A stretch of DNA of 64,000 nucleotides from Amaurobius ferox (Eukaryota > Arthropoda > Arachnida > Araneae > Amaurobiidae). How positions within the stretch are numbered: position 1 is the stretch's first letter; every line of letters starts with the position of its first letter. Under the pieces are notes generated by a model. That model saw nothing but the letters and a program-made list of their open reading frames with translations. It made no database searches and had not been told where the DNA came from. The translations under genes were made by a program, and so were the position numbers. This document shows, in pieces, positions 43,495 through 54,600 of the stretch. The stretch is from the NCBI GenBank assembly GCA_951213105.1, contig OX578155.1, positions 27,854,857-27,918,856 on the forward strand. Reading direction: 5' to 3'.

Positions 43495-44527
43495 CTGTGA
43501 AATCTTAGGATGTTACAATTTTTTTTTTTGAAGCAAGATCATGTATGTAGAACAAAATTATGTACATTATATTTATTGCATTCATTTTTTTAACCAAAGA
43601 TTTTCATTTCTACCTCATTGACACATTCCAAACATGGTGTTTTAATCTGCAGTATTGATATATATAATAGTACTGAAGAATTTATAGATGCCCCCCGCCC
43701 CCTCCTAAAATGCAATGATAAGTCACCAAAAATATAGATGTTAGCTGCAAATTTTCTACTAAAAGAAAAGAAGAAGAAATCTGTTTAATTGTCTACAATG
43801 AAAAAATGCAATGGAAAATTGCAGAATTTGTAGAGGGGACGCTTGCTCAGAATTTTTTCCTAAAAGAATGAAAGTGTAGAAAACACATACCTCAAGGAGC
43901 AATGGTTGATTTCTGCTATCAGGGTGATTTTTTTTATTTTTTTTTTGTTTTTTGATATCTTTAATCACTTTAAATCAATTTTTTTTAAATGCCTCAGAAA
44001 TTTAAACATCATACACACCAATTTAAAAAAGGGTAACATTTTCTCCCTATAAATTAGGTGTTATCTTCATTAGAAATCCATCAGATCAGTCTTCATATTC
44101 AATACATTTGCTTGATGGCGATAGTTTTTTCTTGGTATTGGGGGATGTTTCATAGAATTTTTACAGAATAATTTAACAAGAAATGGTGGGTTCTCAGGGA
44201 AGGTGAATCGAAGCAAATCTATGGTATGGAATCTGCGTAGCACATCTCTAGTTATATGGAATGGAAATGTTTTACTTTACCCGTAAAGGAGAAATAAATA
44301 TATGATATGATATACTTTGAACAAGATTATGTACTTTCTTACCTTTTGATTTTTTTCCGATTCCTACCAAATTTAGCATATACTATGATAAATTGATATG
44401 AGCTTTTAAATAATAAAGTTAGATTAGAATAATGCAAATGCATCATGCTTAAACTTTGCATTTAAAAGTGTAATTTTTGTCCATATGGATATGAAAATAT
44501 GAGGTATGTCACAGGAACAGCAATCTG
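43495..44527. other. Interval without gene
   Basis: AT-rich with several T-runs. The 69-codon Lys-rich frame at 43759-43968 reflects A-runs. I see no gene. Confidence 0.4.
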
Positions 44528-44914
44528 GCCAACGGTCCTACCATGCTGAAAGCACCGGTTCTCATTAGATCACTGAAGTCAAGCAGCATCGGTGCAGTTA
44601 GTACTTGGGTGAGTGACCACCTGGGAACACCGCGTGCTGTTGGCACATTTCAGGCGTGGTAGCCCGGTGGTTTGTGCGCTGGATTTGCACGCTGCCACAA
44701 CTGCCGCCGTGTTCATGCGGAGTACGATCACGTTAAACATGTGGGTCCGAAAGTTCTTCCGAGAGGTTGGTGGTAGGGGGGAAGGAGGGTACGGTCCCTG
44801 TGGTTGCCTCCCCCACTGGGTTCCGGTCTAAATTGGGTGGCACTTCCCGGTCGTCCAATTGGTTACCTTACACCTTTCTGGTAGGTCGGACGGTCTGGGT
44901 CTCAAATAAATAAA
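44528..44914 (+). mobile_element. 5S rRNA-tRNA chimeric SINE, full length
   Basis: 44528-44644 is a 117-bp 5S rRNA-like sequence: it starts GCCAACGGTCCTACCATGCT, includes GATCACTGAAGTCAAGCAGC and GTGACCACCTGGGAACACCG, and ends TGCTGTTGGC. Next comes CAGGCGTGGTAGCCCGGTGG, the box A half of the tRNA head; the sequence then skips the B box (present in the SINE at 5691) and continues in the shared body GCTGCCACAACTGCCGCCGT to the tail GTCGGACGGTCTGGGTCTCA and (AATA)n. The 5S internal promoter could therefore drive pol III transcription in place of the lost tRNA B box. Confidence 0.9.
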
Positions 44915-45150
44915 CGACGTTGCTCGGAATTTAAGATGCAAAACTTTGATTAAATTTACACCATGACCGCTGCGCTTTTCTAAAAGAGCTTGATTACAAC
45001 AGCATCCTTGCAGTAGCTCTCGACCACGCAGAAAATGTATCCGACGTTGTTCGGGATTTAAAGCAAGAATTAATTAAATTCATTCATCCAATTTTTCTAA
45101 AAGCGTAGTCGATCGCTGCGCGAACTCATGCAGTTGCACTCGATCCGATA
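44915..45150. repeat. Two-unit tandem repeat of about 115 bp
   Basis: Units begin CGACGTTGCTCGGAATTTAA and CGACGTTGTTCGGGATTTAA, and both include TTTTTCTAAAAG/CTTTTCTAAAAG and a GCAGT(A/T)GC(T/A)CTCGA block. Confidence 0.7.
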
Positions 45151-45390
45151 AAAAAAAAAATCTTTATTAGGTGTTTTTTCTCAGGAGTCGAGGTATCTCT
45201 GTATCTAATTTCATTGCGGTACGGAGATTAAATTTTTCCGCTACAGACTGCACAAACAGACATCTTTTTCATTATATGGACAGGGTAAATAATATGGAAT
45301 ATTAGTAAATATATATAAAAAGTCGAGTGGAAACTCATTTAGAAAGACCTCTTATCGTATTCGGTAAAGCTTTATTAGTGAATTACAAAA

Positions 45391-45540
45391 TCTGATGTGA
45401 TGCACATGACTTTCCCTGCAGACTCAAAGTCATTTCCACTTCATTTCATTAATAATTCGTTAAATTGAGTTTAATTGCACTAAATAGCACGCATAATTAA
45501 TTGAAATGACACTAAATTTGCACTTTTAAATTTGCACTTT
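45391..45540 (+). mobile_element. DINE/Helentron-like element, family H, truncated by LINE
   Basis: Starts TCTGATGTGATGCACATGAC and runs about 150 bp into the family's ACTAAATTTGCACTTTTAAA block before LINE sequence takes over. Confidence 0.6.
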
Positions 45541-46255
45541 GTTCTGACAGTCAGTCTGCTCTTATGGCTCTGGGGAAGTTCACTGTGACGTCTTCCTTGT
45601 ATGGGAATGTTATAATGCACTCTGTGAAATCGCTAGAAATAATAATGTCATTCTGTACTGGGTGCCTGGTCATTCGGGCATACCTGGCAATGAATTGGCA
45701 GACGAACTTGCTAGGAAAGGCTCAAGTACTCCTTTTGTGGGCCCTGAGCCGGCCTTGGGTATTCCCAATGACCTTGTTAGAAGAATTGTCTATGACATTT
45801 TCAGGAAGCTTCAATGTAAGAACTGGCGTGACACTAAGGGACAAAGGCAAGCGAAAATTCTAAACTGCAATTGCCCTAGTATACGTCAAAAGGAACTTTT
45901 CAGGCTCAGTAGAACTGGCATCAGGAGAGCTGTTGGGCTCCTTACTGGGCACTGCACTTTCAAGCGACATCTTAATATTATGGGTGTCTCCAAGGATTCG
46001 CTTTGCAGAGGCTGCAATTACAGCGAAGAAACTGCAACTCACATTCTATGTGAGTGTGAGGCCTACTCTGCTCACAGATTTGAACACATTGGTCGTCATG
46101 TGATTGAACCCTGGGAGCTGAACGACATTCCTGTCAAGTGCCTGCTTATTTTTGCTTCGGCTACTGGCCTCTTTTCTTAGGGACCTTTTCTTTTCCTTGG
46201 GGTAGTACAATAGACCTCTGGTGGATGTGCTGGGCTCTTCTTGAGCCACCCTCCT
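45541..46255 (+). pseudogene. LINE RNase H and C-terminal fragment (Jockey/I-type)
   Basis: Begins with DSQSALMALG (RNase H third acidic motif), frameshifts near 45600, then WVPGHSGIPGNELADELARK (final RNase H motif with catalytic Asp). The 172-codon frame 45662-46180 continues to a zinc motif CRGCNYSEETATHILCEC and stops. It differs from the LINE at 21.6 kb. The 3' end CATTTCATTCATTCAT joins a SINE fragment. Confidence 0.85.
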
Positions 46256-46270
46256 TCATTTCATTCATTC

Positions 46271-46437
46271 ATAAGTCCTTCTGAGAGGTTGGTGGTAGGG
46301 GAAGGAGGGTACAGTCCCTGTGGATGCCTTTCCCACTGGGTTCTGGTCTAAATTTGGTGGCACTTCCCAGCTGTCCAAACAGTTACCTTACACCTTTCTG
46401 GTAGGTCGGACGATCTGGATCTCAACATCAACAACAG
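46271..46437 (+). mobile_element. SINE 3' fragment
   Basis: AAGTCCTTCTGAGAGGTTGG to GGATCTCAACATCAACAACA, starting directly after the LINE 3' end. Confidence 0.85.
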
Positions 46438-47264
46438 GAACAGCAATGTAAAACAAACTTTTTGTTTTTATTCTCCTTCTGAAAGAAATCTACGGAGACA
46501 ATGTATTTGAAGTGGTTAATTTAACAGTTCTTCATATAAGAATTTGAACATCTTTAATGCACTCCAAATTTTTTAACTCAATCCAAGTTCAACCTAAAAA
46601 TTTCTAAAAGAAATGAGGCACAACCTGTTAAAACTTCTAATAAAGCTGAAAGCATAAATATTTATTATTGGGACAAAAGGTGTTTATACCATAATGGCCG
46701 GGACCAAGAAAGAGTGTCAACTGTCGACCCAATCAACACTTATTTAAATACAATATGTAAATTTTTACATAAGTGTATTTGTTTTCAGAACTCATGTTAC
46801 TGTAACTACGATGTTTATGATAAGATACTTTTGAACCAGACGCAAAAATTTTAAACAAGTGTTACATATATCTTGCTAATAGTTTAAAAATATATTTTTC
46901 TGCACCCCCTCCACTTTATAACACAAAAAAAGTTTGTGAAAAGTTTGTGACACATCATGCTATTTCATGAGACAAAAAAAAAATAATTTTAAATTGAAAT
47001 TTCAGTTTCACATCATTCACACATATGAATTAGGAAACATATTATATCCTAACCCATTTGATTTTGTAAATTATTTTCAAAGCCAACTATAGCAGACCTA
47101 AAAATTGCAAAGTGGAACAGAAGAAAAAGCTGCTGAAAACAAGGTTTTTCATAAACATCCAGCTGAACAACCGGAATGTGCTTAAAGCATTGACAATAAT
47201 TCTGTTTGTCAAAAATCATTAAAATCTTACAATTCTGATTTTACATTTTAATTATTTTATTTAT
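46438..47264. other. Interval without gene
   Basis: AT-rich, nothing recognised. Confidence 0.4.
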
Positions 47265-47863
47265 TCACGATTTTTCTTTTTTTGTACAATTTTCATGATT
47301 TTTTGCAGCTGATCTTAAAATTGGTGCTCTGCGACACAAATTAAGCTGAAAATGCAGTTTTTGAAGCAGTTTCTTGCAAATAAGTAAAATTGGTACAGGA
47401 GCACAGAACCTGAATAAATCACATTTCAGTGAAAATGCTTTCTGGCACATTTCACATGCGAACAGTTTCTCACCTGTGTGTCTACATTTGTGTTCAACTA
47501 AATTACTTTTATTTGAAAATGCTTTTTGGAACATAACACATGCAAATCGTTTCTCACCTGCATGCACAAATGTGCATATCTAAATAACTTTTTAGTGAAT
47601 AAGCTTTATGGTCCATTTCACATGACAATGGTGATTATGTGTACACATGCTTGTGTTCGAATAAATTACTTTTATTTGAAAATGCTTTCTGGCACATTTC
47701 ACATACAAATGATTTATAACCTGTGAGCACAAGTTTGTGCATATCAAAACTAGTTTTTCGAGAAAATGCAAACCGGCACATTTCACATCCAAATGGTTTT
47801 CTCCCCTTTGTGAAAAATTTATGCTTATTTAGATCATATATTTGTGAAAATATTTTCTGGCAC
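47265..47863 (-). pseudogene. Decayed C2H2 zinc-finger array (downstream end)
   Basis: Fingers such as CEMCQKAFSLKCDLF, CVMFQKAFSNKSNLVEHKCRH and CEMCRFAFSRKTSFDMHKLV are recognisable on the minus strand, with frame breaks and lost ligands. The array is cut at the TCTGGCAC octamer (47856-47863) by element A. Confidence 0.85.
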
Positions 47864-49199
47864 GGTAAAACCGGATAATAGACCCCCACTCATTTTTCTA
47901 AGTACAAAATTTCACCAAGATGGCGCGTTTCCCCGTGTTTTGAAATTGACTCCTCCCAACTGAAGTGACGTATTTTCCCGTGTTTTAAAATAGGCTCCTC
48001 CTACCAAAATGACGTCGTATTCTATACTTTTATGAACTGGAATTTTGTTAAATGATATTGCAATTGAATATAAATAAAAGTGAATAATACTCATAAAAAA
48101 TATTACAAAATACGATTTTTGTGCATTTTAAAAATATTGCGTAATGGCAGACGTATAAAAATATCGCGTAATGGCAGATTGTACTTTAACTGAATTAAAA
48201 AAAAAACAGAACTCCGAAAAACGTTTGTACTTATTGTATGTTTGTACGAAATTTAAGAAAAAACGATACTTAGAAAAACGTTTGTACTTTAACGAAATTT
48301 AAGAAAAAACAGAACTTAGAAAAACGCTTGTACTTTAACAAAATTTAAGAAAAAACGATACTTAGAAAAACATTTGTACTTTAACGAAATTTTAGAAAAA
48401 ACAGAACTTAGAAAAACGTTTGTACTTTAACGAAATTTAAGAAAAAACAGAACTTAGAAAAAAGTTTGTACTTTAACAAAATTTAAGAAAAAACAGAACT
48501 TAGAAAAACGCTTGTACTTTAACAAAATTTAAGAAAAACAGAACTTAGAAAAACATTTGTACTTTAACAAAATTTAAGAAAAAACGATACTTAGAAAAAT
48601 GTTTGTACTTTAACAAAAATCAAGAAAAAAACGATACTTTAAAATTAAGAAACCCATTTTAAAACACGGAAAAATACAAAAGACAATTTCAAAACACGGA
48701 ATGAACAAAGAAAAGAACTCACCTTTATGTAACGGATATCCATATTTTTAATTACATCCACACCGGAACACGTTTTCTTACACGTACATTCAACACCGCA
48801 GCACGTTTTCTTGAACATATATGTACATTTAACACCGGAACCTGCATATTTATTAAAAATTTGCGTAAATGTTAATGTCCATGAATTACTAGGAATGTTT
48901 TAAATATGTATTCCAAAAAGTTTATACGTGTTTAAATCTTTGCAAATTGATCGAAAAAGATCTGTAAAAACAAGAGTCAACGAATTCGATCGAAAAAGGT
49001 CTGATGAAATACACAGAAGACTATTACTGCCTATTAAAACGCAGATTCCCAAATAGACGCGCGCTGATTGGATAAACGAAGTCGTGAGTTACCAGATTGG
49101 CGAAGTATCCGAAATGAAATTGCAACCCGATTAATCGCGCCAACTTGGCGCGGGATCGTACTTTGAAAATTGAGTGGGGGCCTATTTTCCGGTTCGGCC
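47864..49199. mobile_element. GG-ended TIR element with minisatellite, copy A
   Basis: Perfect 8-bp TSD TCTGGCAC at 47856-47863 and 49200-49207, within a zinc-finger repeat. Tips: left GGTAAAACCGGATAATAG, right (reverse complement) GGCCGAACCGGAAAATAG, followed by CCCCCACTCA on both sides. The subterminal palindrome GCGCCAACTTGGCGC lies near 49138. 48180-48650 holds about ten units of the 45-48 bp repeat TTTGTACTTTAACGAAATTT...AAACAGAACTTAGAAAAACG. No transposase. Confidence 0.9.
48180..48650. repeat. Minisatellite, unit 45-48 bp, about 10 copies
   Basis: Regular alternation of TTTGTACTTTAAC, AAATTTAAGAAAAAAC and (AGAACTT/GATACTT)AGAAAAA. Confidence 0.9.
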
Positions 49200-49207
49200 T
49201 CTGGCAC

Positions 49208-50242
49208 ATAGCACATGCAAATGGTTTCACATCTGTATGCCTAAATTTGCTTATAAACTACTATGTGAAAATGTTTTCTGGCAGATTTCACAAGCAAACA
49301 GTTTCTCACCTGTGTCATGTTTAACCAAGTTACTTTTGTTTGAAAATAATTTCTGGCACACTTGACATGCATATTGTTTTTCACTCATGTGCACATAATT
49401 GCATTTAACTAAATAACATTTTCTGTAAATGCTTTCTGGCAAAATGCACATGCAATTATTTCTTACATGTGTGCATAAATTTGTATTGATCTCAATTCCT
49501 GTTTCGTGTAAATACTTTCTGTAACAGTTCACATACAAATGATTTCTTAGCTGTATGCACACAACACATTTACATTTAAAGCACTTATTCGAAAAAATAT
49601 TTTCTGACACCTTTCACATGCAAATGGTTCTTCACCTGTTTCAACAAGTTTGTTCTTATCAAAAAAATTTTTATGAGAAAATGCTTTCTGACACAAAACA
49701 CATGTAAATGTTCCCTTATCTCTGTAAAAGTATTATGCTTTAGATCACCTTTGTTTGAAAATGCTTTCTATCGCATTTTACATGCAAGTAGTTTCTCACC
49801 TGTGGGCAGAGTTTTGTGCATAGCTAATTGACTTTTCTGTGAAAAAGCTTTCAGGCACACTTCATATGCAAATGGTTTTCACCTGTGTGCAGAAGTTTAT
49901 GTATAGCTAAAGTACTTTTCTGTGAAAATGCTTTCTGACACATATCATGTGCAAATAGTTTCTGACCGGTATGCACAAATTTGCAAACAAATATTTTTTT
50001 CTGTGTGTGAAAATGCTTTCCAGCACATTTTACATGCAAATGATTTCTAACCTGTGTGCAAAGTTTTATGCTTATATAGATCACCTTTGCATTAAAATGC
50101 TTTCTGGCACATTACATGTGCAAATAGTTTCTCCCTTGTACACAAAAGCACAACAAAACTATTTCTGTTTGTGAAAATGCTTTCTGGCTCATTTCAGATG
50201 CAAATAATTTCTAACCTATGTGAATAAGTTTGTGTCGATATA
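49208..50242 (-). pseudogene. Decayed C2H2 zinc-finger array (middle part)
   Basis: Repeating minus-strand units (CQVCQKLFSNKSNLVKH, CEICQKTFSH, CQKAFSQKSTLAIHKLLHTGE) with frameshifts in nearly every finger. About 12 units between two transposon insertions; it ends at the TCGATATA octamer. Confidence 0.85.
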
Positions 50243-51835
50243 GGTCGATCGGGAGATTAGCCCACACCCCAGATTTCAAAGTACAAAAGCGCGCCAATTT
50301 GGCGCCATGCACCGGCACAGGGTTACATTACATTCCGTTTATTTCGCCAAGGTGGTAGCCTTTCCGGACATCCAATCAGAGCGCGACGTTTTGGGAATCT
50401 TCATTTCAATAGTCTTCTGTGTATTTCATCATCTCTCTCTCTGTTGATTCTTGTTTTTATAGATCTTTTTCGATCTTTTTTGCAAAGATTTGTTTCAACA
50501 AACTTTTTGGAATAAATATTTAAAACATTCCTCGTAATTCATATACATTAACATTTTACGCAAATTTTCAGTAGACATGCAGATTTTTATAGATTTAATT
50601 GGATTGGAGTGTGAAATGTGTTCCAGTGTTGAATGTACGTGTATGCTCAAGAAAACGTGTTCCGGTGTGGATGTAATTAAAAATACGGATATATCAGTGA
50701 ATATTTTTGGATTGCAGTGTGAAACGTGTTCCGTTACATAAAGGTTAGTTCTTTTATTTATTTGCCCCGTGTTTTGAAATTGTCCTCTGTATTTTCCCAA
50801 GTTTTTAAAATGGTTCTACTAAGTATTGATTTTTCTCAAATTTCGTTTTTTCTTAATTTTAGTAAAGTACATACGTTTTTCTAAGTTCTGTTTTTTCTTA
50901 ATTTTAGTTAAAGTACAAACGTTTTTCTAAGCATCGTTTTTTCTTAATTTTAGTTAAAGTACAAACATTTTTCTAAGTATCGTTTTTTCTTATATTTTGT
51001 TAAAGTACAAACATTTTTCTAAGTATCGTTTTTTGTTTAATTTTGTTAAAGTACAAACATTTTTCTAAGTATCGTTTTTTCTTAAATTTTGTTAAAGTAC
51101 AAACTTTTTTCTAAGTATCGTTTTTTGTTTAATTTTGTTAAAGTACAAACTTTTTTCTAAGTATCGTTTTTTGTTTAATTTTGTTAAAGTACAAACTTTT
51201 TTCTAAGTATCGTTTTTTGTTTAATTTTGTTAAAGTACAAACATTTTTCTAAGTATCGTTTTTTGTTTAATTTTGTTAAAGTACAAACATTTTTCTAAGT
51301 ATCGTTTTTTGTTTAATTTTGTTAAAGTACAAACTTTTTTCTAAGTATCGTTTTTCCTTAAATTTAGTTAAAGTACAAACGTTTTTTTTAAATTTCCTAT
51401 TTTTTCTTCTAAGTATTGTTAAATTAAATTTTCGATGTTTCCAGTTATAACTTTTTGTTATTGATTTAAAATCAAAAATCATTTTAAGTTTTTCAATATG
51501 GTTTCGAAAATTTTAAAATTTGTTTATTCTGCCATTATGCAATACTTTTATAATGCACAAAAATCGTATTTTGTAAGCTTTTTATGAGTATTATTCACTT
51601 TTAATAAATATTATTCCCATTTATTAACATTCAATTGCACTTTCATTTACATTCAAAATCCCAGTTCATAAAACGGTAGAATACGTCAGATTGGTAGGAG
51701 GAGCCTATTTTAAAACACGGGACACAACGTCACTTGAGTTGGGAGGAGTCAATTTCAAAACACGGGGAAACGCGCCAACTTGGCGCAAATTTTGTACTTA
51801 GAAAAATAGGGTGTGGGCTATTGTATCGATTTACC
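50243..51835. mobile_element. GG-ended TIR element with minisatellite, copy B
   Basis: Perfect 8-bp TSD TCGATATA at 50235-50242 and 51836-51843. Tips GGTCGATCGGGAGATTAG and (reverse complement) GGTAAATCGATACAATAG, both followed by CCCACACC. The subterminal palindromes GCGCCAATTTGGCGCC (50292) and GCGCCAACTTGGCGC (51772) recur in copies A and C. 50850-51420 holds about 12-13 units of the same minisatellite in opposite orientation to copy A. Non-coding. Confidence 0.9.
50850..51420. repeat. Minisatellite, unit 45-48 bp, about 12-13 copies
   Basis: Units of TAAAGTACAAAC(A/G)TTTTT then CTAAGTATCGTTTTTT(C/G)T, highly homogeneous between 51000 and 51350. Confidence 0.9.
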
Positions 51836-51843
51836 TCGATATA

Positions 51844-52617
<774 letters not shown>

Positions 52618-54138
52618 TTACTGGCACATTTCACATGCAAATGGTTTCTCACCTGTGTGCACACATTTGTGCTTATTTAAACTACTTTTATCTGCAAATG
52701 ATTTCTGGCACATTTCAGATGCAAATGGTTTCTCACCTGTGTGCATATGTTTGTGTAGATTTAAGTGACTTTTTTGTGAAAATGCCTGCTGGCACATTTC
52801 ACATGCAAAGGGTTTCTCACCTGCGTGACTACGTTTGTGTTCATTTAAGTGACTTTTTCGTGTAAATGTCGTCTGGCACATTTCACATGCAAATGGTTTC
52901 TCACCTGTGTGCACACATTTGTGCTTATTTAAACTACTTTTATCTGAAAATGCTTTCTGGCACATTTCACATGCAAATGGTTTCTCACCTGTGTGCACAC
53001 ATTTGTGCTTATTTAAACTACTTTTATCTGCAAATGATTTCTGGCACATTTCACATGCAAATGGTTTCTCACCTGTGTGCATAAGTTTGTGTCGATTTAA
53101 GTGACTTTTTTGTGAAAATGCCTGCTGGCACATTTCACATGCAAAGGGTTTCTCACCTGTGTGCATACGTTTGTGCTCATTTAAACTACTTTTATGTAAA
53201 AATGCCTTCTCGCATATTTCACATGCAAATGGTTTTTCACCTGTGTGCAAAAGTTTGTGTTTATTTAAGTTACTTATTCGTGAAAATGCCTTCTGGCACA
53301 TTTCACATGCAAAGGGTTTCTCACCTGTGTGACTACGTTTGTGTTCATTTAAGTGACTTTTTCGTGAAAATGCCTTCTGGCACATTTCACATGCAAAGGG
53401 TTTCTCACCTGTGTGACTACGTTTGTGTTCATTTAAGTGACTTTTTTGTGAAAATGCCTGCTGGCACATTTCACATGCAAATGGTTTCTCACCTGTGTGC
53501 ACACCTTTGTGCTTATTTAAACTACTTTTATCTGAAAATGCTTTCTGGCACATTTCACATGCAAATGGTTTCTCACCTGTGTGCATAAGTTTGTGTCGAT
53601 TTAAGTGACTTTTTTGTGAAAATGCCTGCTGGCACATTTCACATGCAAAGGGTTTCTCACCTGTGTGCACACGTTTGTGTTGATTTAAGACACTTTTTCG
53701 TGAATATGACTTCTGGCACATTTCACATGCAAAGGGTTTCTCACCTGTGTGCATACATTTATGTTGATTTAAGTGACTTTTTTGTGAAAATGCCTTCTGG
53801 CACATTTCACATGAAAATGGTTTCTCACCTGTCTGCACAAATTTGTGCTGATTTAAACTACTTTTATCTGAAAATGCTTTCTGGCACATTTCACATACAA
53901 ATGGTTTCTCACCCGTATGCACAAGTTTGTGTCGATTTAAGTGATCTTTTTGTGAAAATGCCTTCTGGCACATTTCACATGAAAATGGTTTCTCACTTGT
54001 GTGCATATATTTGTGTCGATTTAAGTCATTTTTACATGAAAATGTCTTCTGGCACATTTCACATACAAATGGTTTCTGACCTCTATGCACAAGTTTGTCC
54101 ATAGCTAAACTACTTTTTGTGAGAATGCTTTCTGGCAC
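52618..54138 (-). CDS. C2H2 zinc-finger array, 506-codon open segment
   Basis: Seventeen consecutive fingers of 28 residues joined by canonical TGEKPFAC linkers: CEMCQKAFSxKSxLNxHKxxH. One lacks its last His (HKFVQ) and one has Ser for the first Cys (ASEMC). Specificity positions vary among few types (DKSSLNK, QKSHLNR, RKSHLNE, RISNLNK), and a four-finger block of 336 bp is repeated (52523 and 52859), so the array is homogenised. No KRAB, BTB, ZAD or other effector domain is seen; the Met at 54138 lies within degenerate finger sequence, so the true 5' end is unknown. The frame ends where an AAA Lys codon has become TAA (52615-52617). It may be one exon of a poly-zinc-finger gene or a recent pseudogene. 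Confidence 0.75.
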   Translation of the reverse strand: MPESILTKSSLAMDKLVHRGQKPFVCEMCQKTFSCKNDLNRHKYMHTSEKPFSCEMCQKAFSQKDHLNRHKLVHTGEKPFVCEMCQKAFSDKSSLNQHKFVQTGEKPFSCEMCQKAFSQKSHLNQHKCMHTGEKPFACEMCQKSYSRKSVLNQHKRVHTGEKPFACEMCQQAFSQKSHLNRHKLMHTGEKPFACEMCQKAFSDKSSLNKHKGVHTGEKPFACEMCQQAFSQKSHLNEHKRSHTGEKPFACEMCQKAFSRKSHLNEHKRSHTGEKPFACEMCQKAFSRISNLNKHKLLHTGEKPFACEICEKAFLHKSSLNEHKRMHTGEKPFACEMCQQAFSQKSHLNRHKLMHTGEKPFACEMCQKSFADKSSLNKHKCVHTGEKPFACEMCQKAFSDKSSLNKHKCVHTGEKPFACEMCQTTFTRKSHLNEHKRSHAGEKPFACEMCQQAFSQKSHLNLHKHMHTGEKPFASEMCQKSFADKSSLNKHKCVHTGEKPFACEMCQ

Positions 54139-54600
54139 ATGTGATATGTAAATGGTTTTCCACCTGTGTGCACACGTTTGTGCTTAACTAACTTTTTTGG
54201 TAAATACTTTTAAGCACATTTCACATGCAACTTGTTTCTCATCGATGTCATTTTGTTATGTGATCTAAATTTTTTTTTTTTTAAACACTATATGATACAT
54301 ATCACATGCAAATATCTAAACCACATTTTAGGGCAAATGTTTTCAGACACCTTTCATATGCAAACCCTTTCTCACCTGTATGCACAAGTTTGTTTAAAGC
54401 ACCATTTTGTAAAAATGTGTTCTAGCATGTTTCACATGTAAATTGATTCTGGCTTGAGTGCATAAGTCTATGCATTTGAAGTACATTTTTGTAAAATTCT
54501 TTCTCTCACACTTTAGATGCAAATACTTGCTCGCCTGTGTGAACAAGTTTGTGACTATTTAAAGCACCTATTTGTGAAAATTTTGATAGCATATGATGTT
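54139..54600 (-). pseudogene. Decayed fingers upstream of the open segment
   Basis: Degenerate 84-bp units (TTTCTCACCTGTATGCACAA, TTTCACATGTAAATTG) with frameshifts fade out at about 54600. Confidence 0.75.

Noticed and set aside
44528..44644. Possible functional 5S rRNA gene
   Set aside because: It is fused directly to a tRNA-like half and a SINE body seen elsewhere, and it carries several substitutions. It is the SINE head, not a 5S gene.
48180..51420. Minisatellites considered as a CRISPR array or centromeric satellite
   Set aside because: The units are continuous without unique spacers and lie entirely within TIR-bounded elements with TSDs.
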